Notes: a model not told the origin generated them from the sequence alone. A DNA stretch of 64,000 nt from Burkholderia sp. HI2500 (GCF_002223055.1 NZ_NKFL01000006.1:2728001-2792000); one strand, 5' to 3'. Shown: positions 34,654 through 43,628, counted from the first letter of the stretch. Numbers and translations are program-made.

Positions 34654-36123
34654 CTATCTTTGGCTACCGCTGCGCGAGGCACCCGACCAGAGCAATGCAA
34701 GCAATTGCCGAGAAGACAGAACCGGGTCGTCGGACGCACGCAATCCGGGCAGGCGATGCCACGCCACGCCGGGTTCGCGATGATGCTGTTGGTGATAGTT
34801 GATGTTGTACGGCCAGATGAAGAAGCGGCCCAGTAACCCGACGCGCCACGAATAAGTCCAGTCATTCCAGCCAGCCGTGACACCAGGCCCGCCGCTGTGC
34901 TCTGCAATACTCCGGATCTTCTGTACCAGTGCCCCGATTGTCACAAGAGGAACGAACCAAAGGGCCGCAAGCGTCAACAGTTCGCGTACTGTGCATGCAC
35001 GCACGAGCGGCAAAAGCAGGATGCCCCACGTCGCTATCGCTGTAAGCAACGGCAGTGACATGGACGCACCACGCCCGTTCGCACGCCGATATGCGCGCAT
35101 GTTTTTCACCATGTTGACCAGGAGCAAATCACCGAGGAGTTGCCGGACGAGCGGGAGTGTGTCGAGCGGCTCGAATTTCCATGGCTGCGCGTGGTACAGA
35201 TAATTCCGCTCGGGATCTTCCGCGGTCCCCACGTGTCGATGGTGTGCGAGATGCAGCGGGCGATAAAATTCGATGGGCACGAGCCCCGGTACGCCGATTG
35301 CCAAGTTGATCAAAAAGTCGTTCGCGAAACGGCGGCGGGTCAAGTGATAGTGTGTCGCGTCGTGATACAAAATGAATAATGCGTGTTGCCGGGTCGCGAC
35401 GACAACGGCAGCGACGAAGTAGCCAGCCCAATGCCCCACCGATAACGCAACTCGCAGCGTAACGACGATACATAGCCATTCAAGCAGCAATGCGGCGGCC
35501 GTACGCAGGTCAACGTCGAGACGAATGAACACGGTCGTCGCACAGCCAACGCCAATTCCGAGTGCGAGTCCAACAAGCATGTCCGCGATCAGATGCTGCC
35601 CGGTCGTCAAGACCGTGACCGCAAGCATTGCGCTCCACGCAGCGTAATAGCGCGCTGCACGGACACGTAGCGCCGCCAATACCACGGTTACCGCCACCGG
35701 CAGCGCAACATGCCCGCATGGACTCGCGGCAAGTGGCGTGTCGATCCGATACAGCCACGCGATCCATCCTGTCGCAGCCGGCGACCGGCTCACGGCAGTC
35801 GGCCATAACAGATGACTGACGATACACAGGCCTGCGGCAAGTGCACCTGCGAAAAACGCGGGCAGCAACCAATTTCGGCATCGGCCGAACCAGACAATCG
35901 ACGGCATCACGAGCGCGTAACTCAAATAAAGTGGCACGCTGGCGGACACACGCGGAATGACCGCATCGTACGGTCCCGGACGCAACAGCGCCACAGGTGC
36001 CATCGGTGCGTGTGTGACCCAGAAGTACAGTGCACCCGACACGGCAACATAGAATGCGAGCCAGCGCCACGCGTCGAACGCTGACGGTAAATCGGAGACG
36101 GAAACAGGAGGTATGGCACGCAT
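34654..36123 (-). CDS. PAP2-like / fatty acid desaturase fusion (489 aa)
   Basis: A membrane protein with two domains. Residues about 20-200 resemble the PAP2_3/inositolphosphotransferase type: D-T-P-L-A-A-S-P-C-G-H138 and T-T-G-Q-H177-L-I-A-D181, giving the His/His/Asp set, amid about six membrane segments. Residues about 205-450 are a fatty acid desaturase with three histidine boxes: H254-D-A-T-H-Y-H, H291-L-A-H-H-R-H and H444-Q-Q-H-H. It could transfer or remove a phospho head group and desaturate the chain of the same lipid. The ATG at 36123 lacks a clear ribosome-binding site; ATG 36177 is an alternative. It is divergent from the GNAT-like gene. Codon use is less GC-biased than in core genes. 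Confidence 0.8.
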   Translation of the reverse strand: MRAIPPVSVSDLPSAFDAWRWLAFYVAVSGALYFWVTHAPMAPVALLRPGPYDAVIPRVSASVPLYLSYALVMPSIVWFGRCRNWLLPAFFAGALAAGLCIVSHLLWPTAVSRSPAATGWIAWLYRIDTPLAASPCGHVALPVAVTVVLAALRVRAARYYAAWSAMLAVTVLTTGQHLIADMLVGLALGIGVGCATTVFIRLDVDLRTAAALLLEWLCIVVTLRVALSVGHWAGYFVAAVVVATRQHALFILYHDATHYHLTRRRFANDFLINLAIGVPGLVPIEFYRPLHLAHHRHVGTAEDPERNYLYHAQPWKFEPLDTLPLVRQLLGDLLLVNMVKNMRAYRRANGRGASMSLPLLTAIATWGILLLPLVRACTVRELLTLAALWFVPLVTIGALVQKIRSIAEHSGGPGVTAGWNDWTYSWRVGLLGRFFIWPYNINYHQQHHREPGVAWHRLPGLRASDDPVLSSRQLLALLWSGASRSGSQR

Positions 36124-36175
36124 ATGAAAAAAGGAGCGGCTCAATCGCGTATCATGATAAATCGTTTCAGCTCGC

Positions 36176-36901
36176 ATGAATAACGACGCTATGCCGCTTC
36201 GAGCCAGTTCCATGACACGTGCGCAGCTGCGCGACGTCGATGTTGCACACATGTACGCGCTCTACTCGACCTGTTACCGGGATACGGAACAGGCACGCTT
36301 CGAAAACGACCTCGACGACAAGACACATTGCGTCATCATGCGCGACGACACCGGCAAGTTGCGCGGCTTTTCCACGTTGAAACTATATGAGCAGCAGTGG
36401 CGCGACACCACACTGCGCATCCTGTTTTCCGGCGATACGATCGTGGATCCGGCCTGCTGGGGCAGTCAGCAACTCGCGTTTTGCTGGATTCGACTCGCCG
36501 GAGAGCTGAAACGCAACGTGCCTGACGTGGCACTATACTGGTTTCTGATCTGCAAAGGGCATCGTACATACCGCTACTTGCGAGCGTTCGCACATGATTT
36601 CACCCCTCGATTCGATCAACCGACTGAACCGGTAAATCAGGCACTACTCGATCATCTGGCAGTTGAGCGCTTCGGGCACGCATACGACGCCTCGTCCGGC
36701 GTGCTCAAGTTTCCGGTACCACAAGGCCGCCTCGCCCCAGCCCTCGCCGAAGTGCCCGACGTGCATCGACGGCTGCCGGATGTCGCGTATTTTCTGAAGC
36801 GCAATCCAGAATACGCGTGCGGCAACGAGCTCGTCTGCCTGTGCGAACTGACGCCGGAAAACCTACGCCCGATGGCGAGACGAATCTTCACCGGTGAATG
36901 A
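36176..36901 (+). CDS. GNAT-like protein, unknown substrate (241 aa)
   Basis: A 241-residue soluble protein whose strand pattern (V-I-M-R-D-D-T-G-K-L-R-G-F-S-T-L, then R-I-L-F-S-G-D-T-I-V-D-P and W-G-S-Q-Q-L-A) fits a GNAT acyltransferase fold, with the motif A glycine pattern replaced by G-S-Q-Q-L. I do not recognise a named family. Start codons at 36176, 36191 and 36212 are all possible and none has a strong ribosome-binding site. It is followed four bases later by a second GNAT gene, so the two are probably one operon in the island's lipid cluster. Confidence 0.65.
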   Translation: MNNDAMPLRASSMTRAQLRDVDVAHMYALYSTCYRDTEQARFENDLDDKTHCVIMRDDTGKLRGFSTLKLYEQQWRDTTLRILFSGDTIVDPACWGSQQLAFCWIRLAGELKRNVPDVALYWFLICKGHRTYRYLRAFAHDFTPRFDQPTEPVNQALLDHLAVERFGHAYDASSGVLKFPVPQGRLAPALAEVPDVHRRLPDVAYFLKRNPEYACGNELVCLCELTPENLRPMARRIFTGE

Positions 36902-36905
36902 GCCA

Positions 36906-38012
36906 ATGACGCGGATCCGGCTTGCCACGGCGATCGACAATGAACGGCTCCTCGCGTTTCAAACACGTCATGCGATGCTCAGCGGGATACCACTTCGCTT
37001 CGATCGTTCGCCGGATTACTTCGCGCTGCATCGGTGTCATTCGAACGACTATCGAACATGGCTCGCGGAGGACAGTGCCGGGCGCGTCAAAGGAATAGCC
37101 AGCATGGTCGTTCGCGACGGTTACCTCGCCGGCGGGAAGCAGCGCATCGCTTACCTCGGCGACTTGCGCATCGCACCCGATCGCGAACTAGCGCACACGT
37201 GGGTCGACTATGTCGTCGATCGCCTCGCCGATCTCGCCCAGCACGAAGACGTACAGCATACGTACTGCTGCGTCATTCGCGACAACCGGATCGCAACGCA
37301 ATCGCTATTCGGCGCAGGCAAGCGGACCCGGCTCGGATTTCGACATTGGCGCGGCTACAGCAACGTATCGATCTATGCGCGCCGTATTACTCCGCGGAGC
37401 ACCAGTTCCGTCAGGATCACGAACGCGTCGGCCGCCGATGCCGACGCGCTCCGCACATTCCTGGATCAGGAGTCTCGTTCCCAACCCTTCGGTTGCGTCT
37501 TTACGACGGATGAATTCGCGCGCCGCCTGAACGCCTGGCCCGACTTTGGAATCGAGCGCTTTCTGGTCGCACGTAACGCGCGGCGGCGTATCGTGGGCTG
37601 TGTTGCTCCGTGGGATGCAGGGCGTATCAAGCGCATCGTCCTGGAACGTCTGCCGCGGCCGCTCGGTGCGCTGCGTCACAGCTTCAACGCCATCGCACCC
37701 TTGCTCGGACGCCCTTCTATCGCCGCACCCGGTCAGCCGCTTCGTGATATCTACCTGACTCATCTGCATGTGAACGGACGCGACCCAGGCATTGCACAGG
37801 CACTACTCGATGCGGTCTGGCAACGAGAGCGGAGCCGCTATGCCTTGCTGCAGCTTTGCCTGTACGATCACGATCCGCTATGGCCCGCCTTGCACGGCTA
37901 TCGATACACCGCACTGCCGATGGACCTATACACGCTATCCACGCCCGGCGCGAGCGCACTCGATCAGGGAGGCACCGAAGCGATCCCGGGATTCGAGATC
38001 TATCTCGTCTGA
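36906..38012 (+). CDS. GNAT-family acyltransferase (368 aa)
   Basis: A 368-residue protein with an N-terminal GNAT domain (Y-L-G-D-L-R-I-A-P-D-R-E-L-A near residue 80 is the acetyl-CoA loop strand) and a second half of similar length with I-Y-L-T-H-L-H-V-N-G-R-D-P-G-I-A-Q-A-L-L, a second GNAT-like motif; so it is probably a tandem GNAT protein. The start is the ATG at 36906; an in-frame GTG at 36894 overlaps the previous gene. It should N- or O-acylate an unknown partner, possibly with a long-chain acyl group given its neighbours. Confidence 0.7.
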   Translation: MTRIRLATAIDNERLLAFQTRHAMLSGIPLRFDRSPDYFALHRCHSNDYRTWLAEDSAGRVKGIASMVVRDGYLAGGKQRIAYLGDLRIAPDRELAHTWVDYVVDRLADLAQHEDVQHTYCCVIRDNRIATQSLFGAGKRTRLGFRHWRGYSNVSIYARRITPRSTSSVRITNASAADADALRTFLDQESRSQPFGCVFTTDEFARRLNAWPDFGIERFLVARNARRRIVGCVAPWDAGRIKRIVLERLPRPLGALRHSFNAIAPLLGRPSIAAPGQPLRDIYLTHLHVNGRDPGIAQALLDAVWQRERSRYALLQLCLYDHDPLWPALHGYRYTALPMDLYTLSTPGASALDQGGTEAIPGFEIYLV

Positions 38013-38920
38013 CCGCTCGCGACCGCTGCTGCTCGCGTATCGTTCAGGAGCGCAACGAGTGCAAGCCAGAAACGCCCTGCATCGAAGCCGGCGCCGCCGA
38101 GTACAGGCTGGCCGTGGTCGAGATGCGGCACGCACACTTGGGGCATGCCGCGAATCGCCTGGTGGTCGAGATAGAACTGTCCGTCATGCGCACAACCGGG
38201 ACGGTAGCGGTCGAGGCGTGAGTGATGTGCGTCGAACCGGGACGTGCGTTCTATCGACCAGCTCACGACATGCACACAATGCAAGCCACCGGGCACCGCA
38301 GACAACAGCGTCGCGATGCCCGCGTCGCGCCCGCTGCCGATATCGCGCGAGCCTGCATGCAGCCAGCGCGTGCGCAGCAATCTTCCAGCGGCTCGCCCCA
38401 ACCATGCGGGATCGATGCGCGCCCCCCGTTGGTCGAGCAAGCCATCGACGACCGCACTCGGGCCGACGGGCGGCTGAACGAGTGCGATACCGTCGCAGCG
38501 AGCACGAAGCCCTGAATCCGCATGCAGCGCCGCCAATGCATCGAGCCCACCCTTGCTGTGAGCAAGGACGATAAAGCGGCGATCAGCGGGCAGGCGCGCA
38601 TACAGGTTGCGCACGATATGCGCACCCTGCTCCGCAACTGCGCGCGACGAGCGGACCGGTACACGCAGGATTGGGTACCGTGCGGCGCGCAACGCTCGCG
38701 CAGCATGCCGGAAGCAAGCAGGTATCCACTCAGAATAGAGTCCCGCAATCAGCACAATGACGGTGTCCATGGATGCGTGGGCGGCATGCGCGTGCCAACA
38801 TTCGATGAAGCGCTCGGACCAGTCGAGTGCTGCGGGCGCTGGTTCGAACGGCGTCAATGGGTAGTGTTGCCGCCACTCATCGAAACCGGACGGCGACCAT
38901 GCGGGACACCGTACGCTCAT
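38000..38920 (-). CDS. Alpha/beta hydrolase (lipase/esterase-like)
   Basis: A 306-residue hydrolase. The first core strand is V-I-V-L-I-A-G-L-Y-S-E-W and the nucleophile elbow is L-A-H-S122-K-G-G, a variant of G-x-S-x-G with Ala at the first position; a late D-H-G segment may give the catalytic His. No signal peptide. Its ATG overlaps the stop of the COG3687-like gene by four bases (ATGA), so they are coupled. Its 3' end overlaps that of the GNAT gene by 13 bases on the opposite strand. It may be a thioesterase or lipase for the cluster's acyl intermediate. Confidence 0.7.
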   Translation of the reverse strand: MSVRCPAWSPSGFDEWRQHYPLTPFEPAPAALDWSERFIECWHAHAAHASMDTVIVLIAGLYSEWIPACFRHAARALRAARYPILRVPVRSSRAVAEQGAHIVRNLYARLPADRRFIVLAHSKGGLDALAALHADSGLRARCDGIALVQPPVGPSAVVDGLLDQRGARIDPAWLGRAAGRLLRTRWLHAGSRDIGSGRDAGIATLLSAVPGGLHCVHVVSWSIERTSRFDAHHSRLDRYRPGCAHDGQFYLDHQAIRGMPQVCVPHLDHGQPVLGGAGFDAGRFWLALVALLNDTRAAAVASGQTR

Positions 38921-39801
38921 GCCGGCTCCGTTGTCACGCCATCGGCAGCGAGCGCGGCGCGGGCAGCAGCCAGCGTGGCCGGATTCCCGATGCTGGCAGG
39001 GTGAAAACGTGGCGAGAACCATGCCAGCCACGCGGGCAGTACGCGGGTAACAATGCCCGGCGCGCCAAACAGCCACCAGCCAAGCTGTGCCCAGCTTCGC
39101 CAATTGCCGGCGTCGCAGTCGGCACGTGCGAGACGGACGATGAAATAGCCCAGATCGACGATGAAGCATGCCGTAACACCGAGCATCGCCGCCGTCCGCA
39201 TGACATAGCGCTTGATCGCGCCGCCGCCGCAAGCGCGGAATACGTCGAATGCGACGGACTTGTGTTCAGTTTCCTCGATCGCATGCCACCGCCAGATCGC
39301 GGCCATCGATGGGTCCACGCCGTCGAGAATGGCCGGATCGCGCAATAGCAGATCGGCCAGAATGGCGGTGTAGTGTTCAAGACATGCTGTGAAGGTCAAT
39401 TGAAGCAGCGGGGACGCGACACGCCGGCATTGTTCCTGCCGTCTCCGCATCAGCGCCTCGAGTGCGTCAACCGGCATGCCTTGGCGAGCCAGGCGCCGGT
39501 TGTACGCGCGGTGCTCGCGTATGTGAGTGGCTTCCTGGTACAAGAACGCATCCACTTGCGCGGCGAGCGTGCCGTCGGCCGGCAGCGCGCCGCAATACTG
39601 CCTCACGCTATCGACAAAGAACTTCTCGCCAAGCGGAAACATGATCGAGAATGCGTCGAAAAAGCGCGTCACCCGGCGGTTGTCACGATACCAATAGCGC
39701 GGAATGTGGTTGGCAAAACAAAAACGCAGATTGCGCCGACGGATGTCTGCCGCGTCGTTGCAGCGTTCATGCTTTGAATCGTCGGTTCGTTTGGCGTACA
39801 T
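38917..39801 (-). CDS. COG3687-type metal-dependent (ferritin-like) protein
   Basis: A 294-residue member of the 'predicted metal-dependent hydrolase' family (PF10118). Candidate metal ligands are E59, E90-x2-H93-x2-E96-H97, E142-H143 and H173-x2-E176-E177-x2-H180, spaced as in a four-helix di-iron ferritin-like fold. The family has no firmly known reaction; the arrangement fits an oxidase or oxygenase rather than a hydrolase. The ATG at 39801 is chosen because the upstream frame is shadow. It is coupled to the hydrolase gene downstream. Confidence 0.75.
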   Translation of the reverse strand: MYAKRTDDSKHERCNDAADIRRRNLRFCFANHIPRYWYRDNRRVTRFFDAFSIMFPLGEKFFVDSVRQYCGALPADGTLAAQVDAFLYQEATHIREHRAYNRRLARQGMPVDALEALMRRRQEQCRRVASPLLQLTFTACLEHYTAILADLLLRDPAILDGVDPSMAAIWRWHAIEETEHKSVAFDVFRACGGGAIKRYVMRTAAMLGVTACFIVDLGYFIVRLARADCDAGNWRSWAQLGWWLFGAPGIVTRVLPAWLAWFSPRFHPASIGNPATLAAARAALAADGVTTEPA

Positions 39802-39914
39802 GGTCGTGGTCGATCGTGGCGTAGCGCGAAGGGTCAGCGCAGGCGGACATATTGTTCGATGATGGCGATCGAGGGTATGCTCTGCGTCGCCGCCACTATC
39901 CATGTCCGAATTGT

Positions 39915-40850
39915 ATGTTCGTTGCCAATACAAGCGCCATAGATAATCGTTCGCGACGGTTCGATCGGCTGAATCTCTGCGTGCTCGCACTACAGAGCGT
40001 TGCATGGGCCGGCATCCTGAGCTGGCTATCGCATGGTACGAGCCCCCTGCGCTGGGTGTTGCTCGCACCGTTCTGCCTGATCATGCAAGGTGTGTTTTCG
40101 ATGATGCACGAAACATTCCACGGCTTCGGGCATCGGCGCGGGAAAATCAACTACTTGATGATGTGGTGGGCATCGACGATGTTCGGCGCCGCGGCAACGC
40201 TGATCCATGTGAATCATCTCGGTCACCACGTGCGAAATCGAACGCTTGCGGAGCGAGTTGACTTCGTCGAGCCGGACGCTTCGCTGTGGCGCAAGCGAAT
40301 CGAATACTACGCGGCGATCGTCGGCGGCATCTGGTTCGCGAGTTTCGCCGGCAGCTTCGTCCTGGCCGTGCTTCCGAGTCGCATTCCGTATGGTTGGGCG
40401 AAGTACGGACACGACAATACGTATGCGGCCGCGTTCAGAGACTTCGGCCAGGCCGAATTTCGCCGAATTCGATACGAAACCGTCGCAGGCGTGGCCGCGT
40501 GGATTGCACTGGGGGCATTGCTGGACTGGCGCGTACTCGACATCACGCTTGCCTACCTCGCATTCGCGTTTTCGTGGTCGTCGCTCCAATGGGTGTATCA
40601 CATGCACACGCCGCTCGACGTTGTCGAGGGCACATACAACATGCGTGCCCCCATACTGATCCGCTGGGCATTCCTCAACTTCAACTACAACCTGACGCAT
40701 CACCGACGTCCGAACCTGCGCTGGCAGGAGCTTCATGCGTGCTCCGACGCGGCGGAGACGCGGCCGCTGTGGTACGGTTGGCTGCATGTGTTCGAAGCGC
40801 CCCGGCGTTTGCCAAGCGATCCGACACAACTCGAAAAAACCTATTTCTGA
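39915..40850 (+). CDS. Fatty acid desaturase
   Basis: A 311-residue integral membrane desaturase/hydroxylase. Histidine boxes are H65-E-T-F-H69-G-F-G-H, H101-L-G-H-H105 and T-H262-H263-R-R-P-N, with two pairs of membrane segments between. It would use di-iron and O2 to introduce a double bond, triple bond or hydroxyl in an acyl chain. The start at 39915 lacks a clear ribosome-binding site; the upstream TTG alternative adds only random sequence. It is first of three co-directional genes (desaturase, GH3, Rieske). Confidence 0.85.
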   Translation: MFVANTSAIDNRSRRFDRLNLCVLALQSVAWAGILSWLSHGTSPLRWVLLAPFCLIMQGVFSMMHETFHGFGHRRGKINYLMMWWASTMFGAAATLIHVNHLGHHVRNRTLAERVDFVEPDASLWRKRIEYYAAIVGGIWFASFAGSFVLAVLPSRIPYGWAKYGHDNTYAAAFRDFGQAEFRRIRYETVAGVAAWIALGALLDWRVLDITLAYLAFAFSWSSLQWVYHMHTPLDVVEGTYNMRAPILIRWAFLNFNYNLTHHRRPNLRWQELHACSDAAETRPLWYGWLHVFEAPRRLPSDPTQLEKTYF

Positions 40851-40863
40851 CGTGAGGACGCAC

Positions 40864-42444
40864 GTGCGTGCACAGGATGCGTGGGCCGCGTTCGGCGCTG
40901 CTGCAGAAACCTTTCGCTGCGCGTGGCTCACGGCGCTCGACGCGCCGGGCGACGCGCAGGCGGCCTATTTGTCACGCTTGCTCGCCGCCAATCAGCACAC
41001 GGCGTTCGGCATCGCCAACGGGTTCGCCGATATAGCGGATCCGGTACAATTTCGCGAGCGCGTGCCGGTGGCCCCCTACGCAGGCGTGTCCCGATGGATC
41101 GATCGGGCACTGCAGGAGTCCGCTCCAATCCTGACCGCGCAAACGCCACGCTTCTTCGAGCGCACAAGCGGCGGCAGCGAGCAGCAAAAGCTCATCCCCT
41201 ATACGCCGGCCTTTCTCGAAGAATTGCAGTTCGCACTGGTCGTCTGGCTCTCCGATCTGCATCACGCCGTGCCCGGCGTCGCAGCCGGCCGCGCGTACTG
41301 GTCGATGTCGCCTCCACTGCAAGCGCGCGGACGCGCTCCCAACGGCATCATGATCGGGTCGGACAGCGATCTCGACTATCTGGCCGGCAGCCCGCTCGTC
41401 GATCTGCTGCCGACGCTCGTCGTACCATCGCTATCGGGTGATGCTCGCGCGTGGCGCACCGAGACGTTGCGCGCGCTGATCGCCGCTAATGATCTGGCCT
41501 TCATCAGCGTATGGAGCCCGACCTTCCTGACCAGTATGCTTCGTCCGCTGTTCGACGACGCCGAGCCGCAACGCCGCGATACACTCACCTTCCTGTTCGA
41601 TTCGCTGCCGCCGAACCGTACGGCCGCGCTGCGGCGCGCACTCGACGATGGTCACTGCGGCCGGCTGTGGCCTCAACTCGCGGCAGTGAGTTGCTGGATG
41701 GACGGTCCAAGCAAACACTACGCCGCACATGCCCGCACCTTGTTTCCGCAGGCCGCATGGCTTCCGAAAGGCTTGTTTTCCACCGAGGCAGTGGTCAGCC
41801 TGCCGTTCGGCGATACGGCCGGCTGTCCCCTCGCCGTCTGCAGCCACTTCCTCGAGTTCCTGCTCGATGATGGAACCGCGATAGGCGTGGAAGAACTGAA
41901 GCCGGGCGACACGGTCGAGGTCGTCGTGACGACCGGAGGCGGCCTGTACCGCTATCGGCTCGGCGATCGGGTCCGTGTAACCGGATATGCGGGACGAACG
42001 CCACGCGTGGCCTTCGTCGGGCGGGCGGACACGCAAAGCGATCTGGTCGGTGAAAAGCTGGACGAAGCCTATCTGGCCGCGTCGCTTTCCGAGTTACTGC
42101 AACCGGGCGACGAAGGTTGCGTGATTCCGTGCGCGGAGGTGGATCCGCCCCATTATCTGCTATTGCTTGCAAGCGATATGCCGGACGTCGCCGCCCTGGG
42201 CGATGCGCTGGAACAGGCTCTCGCCCGCGCTTTTCACTACCGGCACGCACGCACGGTCGGCCAGCTTGGCCCGTTGCGCGCGGTTCGCATACGCGGGGGT
42301 GCTGCCCAGCTGGCGGATCTCGTCCAGCGAGCCCATGAGCGTGCATGCATCCGGGCTGGGGATGTCAAACCTCGCGCTCTGGTGGCCAAGCCCGCCGTGG
42401 CGAACGCACTCCGCGCATTTATCGAGGACGCGTGCTCATGTTGA
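40864..42444 (+). CDS. GH3-family acyl-adenylating enzyme
   Basis: A 526-residue member of the GH3 ('auxin-responsive promoter') branch of the ANL adenylating superfamily. Visible are the P-loop-like R-T-S-G-G-S-E-Q-Q-K-L-I-P-Y segment near residue 105, F-S-T-E-A with the later G-G-L-Y-R-Y-R-L-G-D hinge motif, and F-V-G-R-A-D. Plant GH3 enzymes join acyl acids to amino acids; bacterial ones occur in biosynthetic clusters and are little studied. I start it at GTG 40864, after GAGG; a GTG at 40852 is possible. It overlaps the Rieske gene by 7 bases. Confidence 0.85.
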   Translation: MRAQDAWAAFGAAAETFRCAWLTALDAPGDAQAAYLSRLLAANQHTAFGIANGFADIADPVQFRERVPVAPYAGVSRWIDRALQESAPILTAQTPRFFERTSGGSEQQKLIPYTPAFLEELQFALVVWLSDLHHAVPGVAAGRAYWSMSPPLQARGRAPNGIMIGSDSDLDYLAGSPLVDLLPTLVVPSLSGDARAWRTETLRALIAANDLAFISVWSPTFLTSMLRPLFDDAEPQRRDTLTFLFDSLPPNRTAALRRALDDGHCGRLWPQLAAVSCWMDGPSKHYAAHARTLFPQAAWLPKGLFSTEAVVSLPFGDTAGCPLAVCSHFLEFLLDDGTAIGVEELKPGDTVEVVVTTGGGLYRYRLGDRVRVTGYAGRTPRVAFVGRADTQSDLVGEKLDEAYLAASLSELLQPGDEGCVIPCAEVDPPHYLLLLASDMPDVAALGDALEQALARAFHYRHARTVGQLGPLRAVRIRGGAAQLADLVQRAHERACIRAGDVKPRALVAKPAVANALRAFIEDACSC

Positions 42445-43559
42445 ACATATCGATCGCATCAACGTGCTCGCCGTGCGACGAATCCGCGCCGGATGCCGAT
42501 GGCGAAGCCTTCGGCGCGCTCGTCGAGCAATGGTACGTCGCGAGCACCGAAGCCGAGATCAAGCGAGACAAACCGTTCGGTACTCGCGTACTCGGCCTCG
42601 GCATCGTGCTATTCCGGGCGGCCGACGGCGAGATCGTCGCGCTCGTCGATCAATGTGTGCATCGCGGCACCCGCTTGTCGGCCGGGAAAGTCATCGACGG
42701 CTGTCTCGTCTGTCCGTATCACGGCTGGCATTACGATCAGCACGGCAGCGTCACCCGAATTCCCAGCATCGACAGCGCAAGCGCCGGACCGACCGGTACG
42801 ACTTACCCATATCGTCAGCGCCGGTTGCCGGTGCTGATTCGGCAGGGCCTCGTCTGGGTCTATCGTGGGCAAGGCGATCCAGCACTGAATCGGCCATTCG
42901 ACATGCCGCATTACGGCGAACGGCCGTGGCAGTCGTACTACATGGTCAATACGTTCGACGGCGATCTCGGTGCGCTGGTCGAGAACTTCATGGACGTCCC
43001 GCATACGGTGTTCGTGCACGACCGGATCTTTCGCTCGTCCACTGGGCGGCGACTACGAGCGACCGTCGAACTGAAGCAGCAGAGCATCGAAGTCACGTAT
43101 CACGATGACGGCGACAAGATCGGCATGCTGGACTGGCTGACCAATCCGTCCAGGGAACCGCTTCGACATACCGATCATTTTTATGCACCTAACGTCACTC
43201 GGTGCGACTACCACTGGGGTAGCCGCTCGAGTTTTCTGATCATTAGCCAGATCACGCCGCTCGACACGCGTCGATCGCGTGTCTATACGTACATCGGCTA
43301 TCGCTTTGCGTTGCCGGCGGTGGTGTTGCGCGCGCTGAAACCGCTGCTGCACCTCTACACGCATTCGGTGATCCAGCAAGATGTGCGAATCATGCGTGCG
43401 CACCGCGAGGGGCTCGACAACGCCGCAGGATTCACGCCGTCGAGCGTGCGCGCCGATGTGGTCCATATTGCGATCGGGCGGTTGCTGGCCGCGACGCAGC
43501 GTGGCGAGCCGTTGCCCGATGCGCAATGCGGCACGAAGCCGATGGAATTCGTGATCTGA
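42438..43559 (+). CDS. Rieske non-heme iron oxygenase
   Basis: A 373-residue Rieske oxygenase alpha subunit-like protein. The 2Fe-2S ligands are C73-x-H75 and C92-x2-H95; the mononuclear iron site is in E182-N-F-M-D186-V-P-H189-T-V-F-V-H194. It resembles the single-component phenylpropionate-type and sterol/chlorophyll-side oxygenases rather than ring-hydroxylating dioxygenases with a beta subunit. No reductase or ferredoxin gene is nearby, so electrons must come from elsewhere. It starts inside the GH3 gene end, implying coupling. Confidence 0.9.
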   Translation: MLNISIASTCSPCDESAPDADGEAFGALVEQWYVASTEAEIKRDKPFGTRVLGLGIVLFRAADGEIVALVDQCVHRGTRLSAGKVIDGCLVCPYHGWHYDQHGSVTRIPSIDSASAGPTGTTYPYRQRRLPVLIRQGLVWVYRGQGDPALNRPFDMPHYGERPWQSYYMVNTFDGDLGALVENFMDVPHTVFVHDRIFRSSTGRRLRATVELKQQSIEVTYHDDGDKIGMLDWLTNPSREPLRHTDHFYAPNVTRCDYHWGSRSSFLIISQITPLDTRRSRVYTYIGYRFALPAVVLRALKPLLHLYTHSVIQQDVRIMRAHREGLDNAAGFTPSSVRADVVHIAIGRLLAATQRGEPLPDAQCGTKPMEFVI

Positions 43560-43628
43560 GCGTTACCGGCGACATCAGCCGAGGGCCGCCCGGCTCGAGG
43601 CGCACCGCCCACGTGCCCCGCATTTCCG

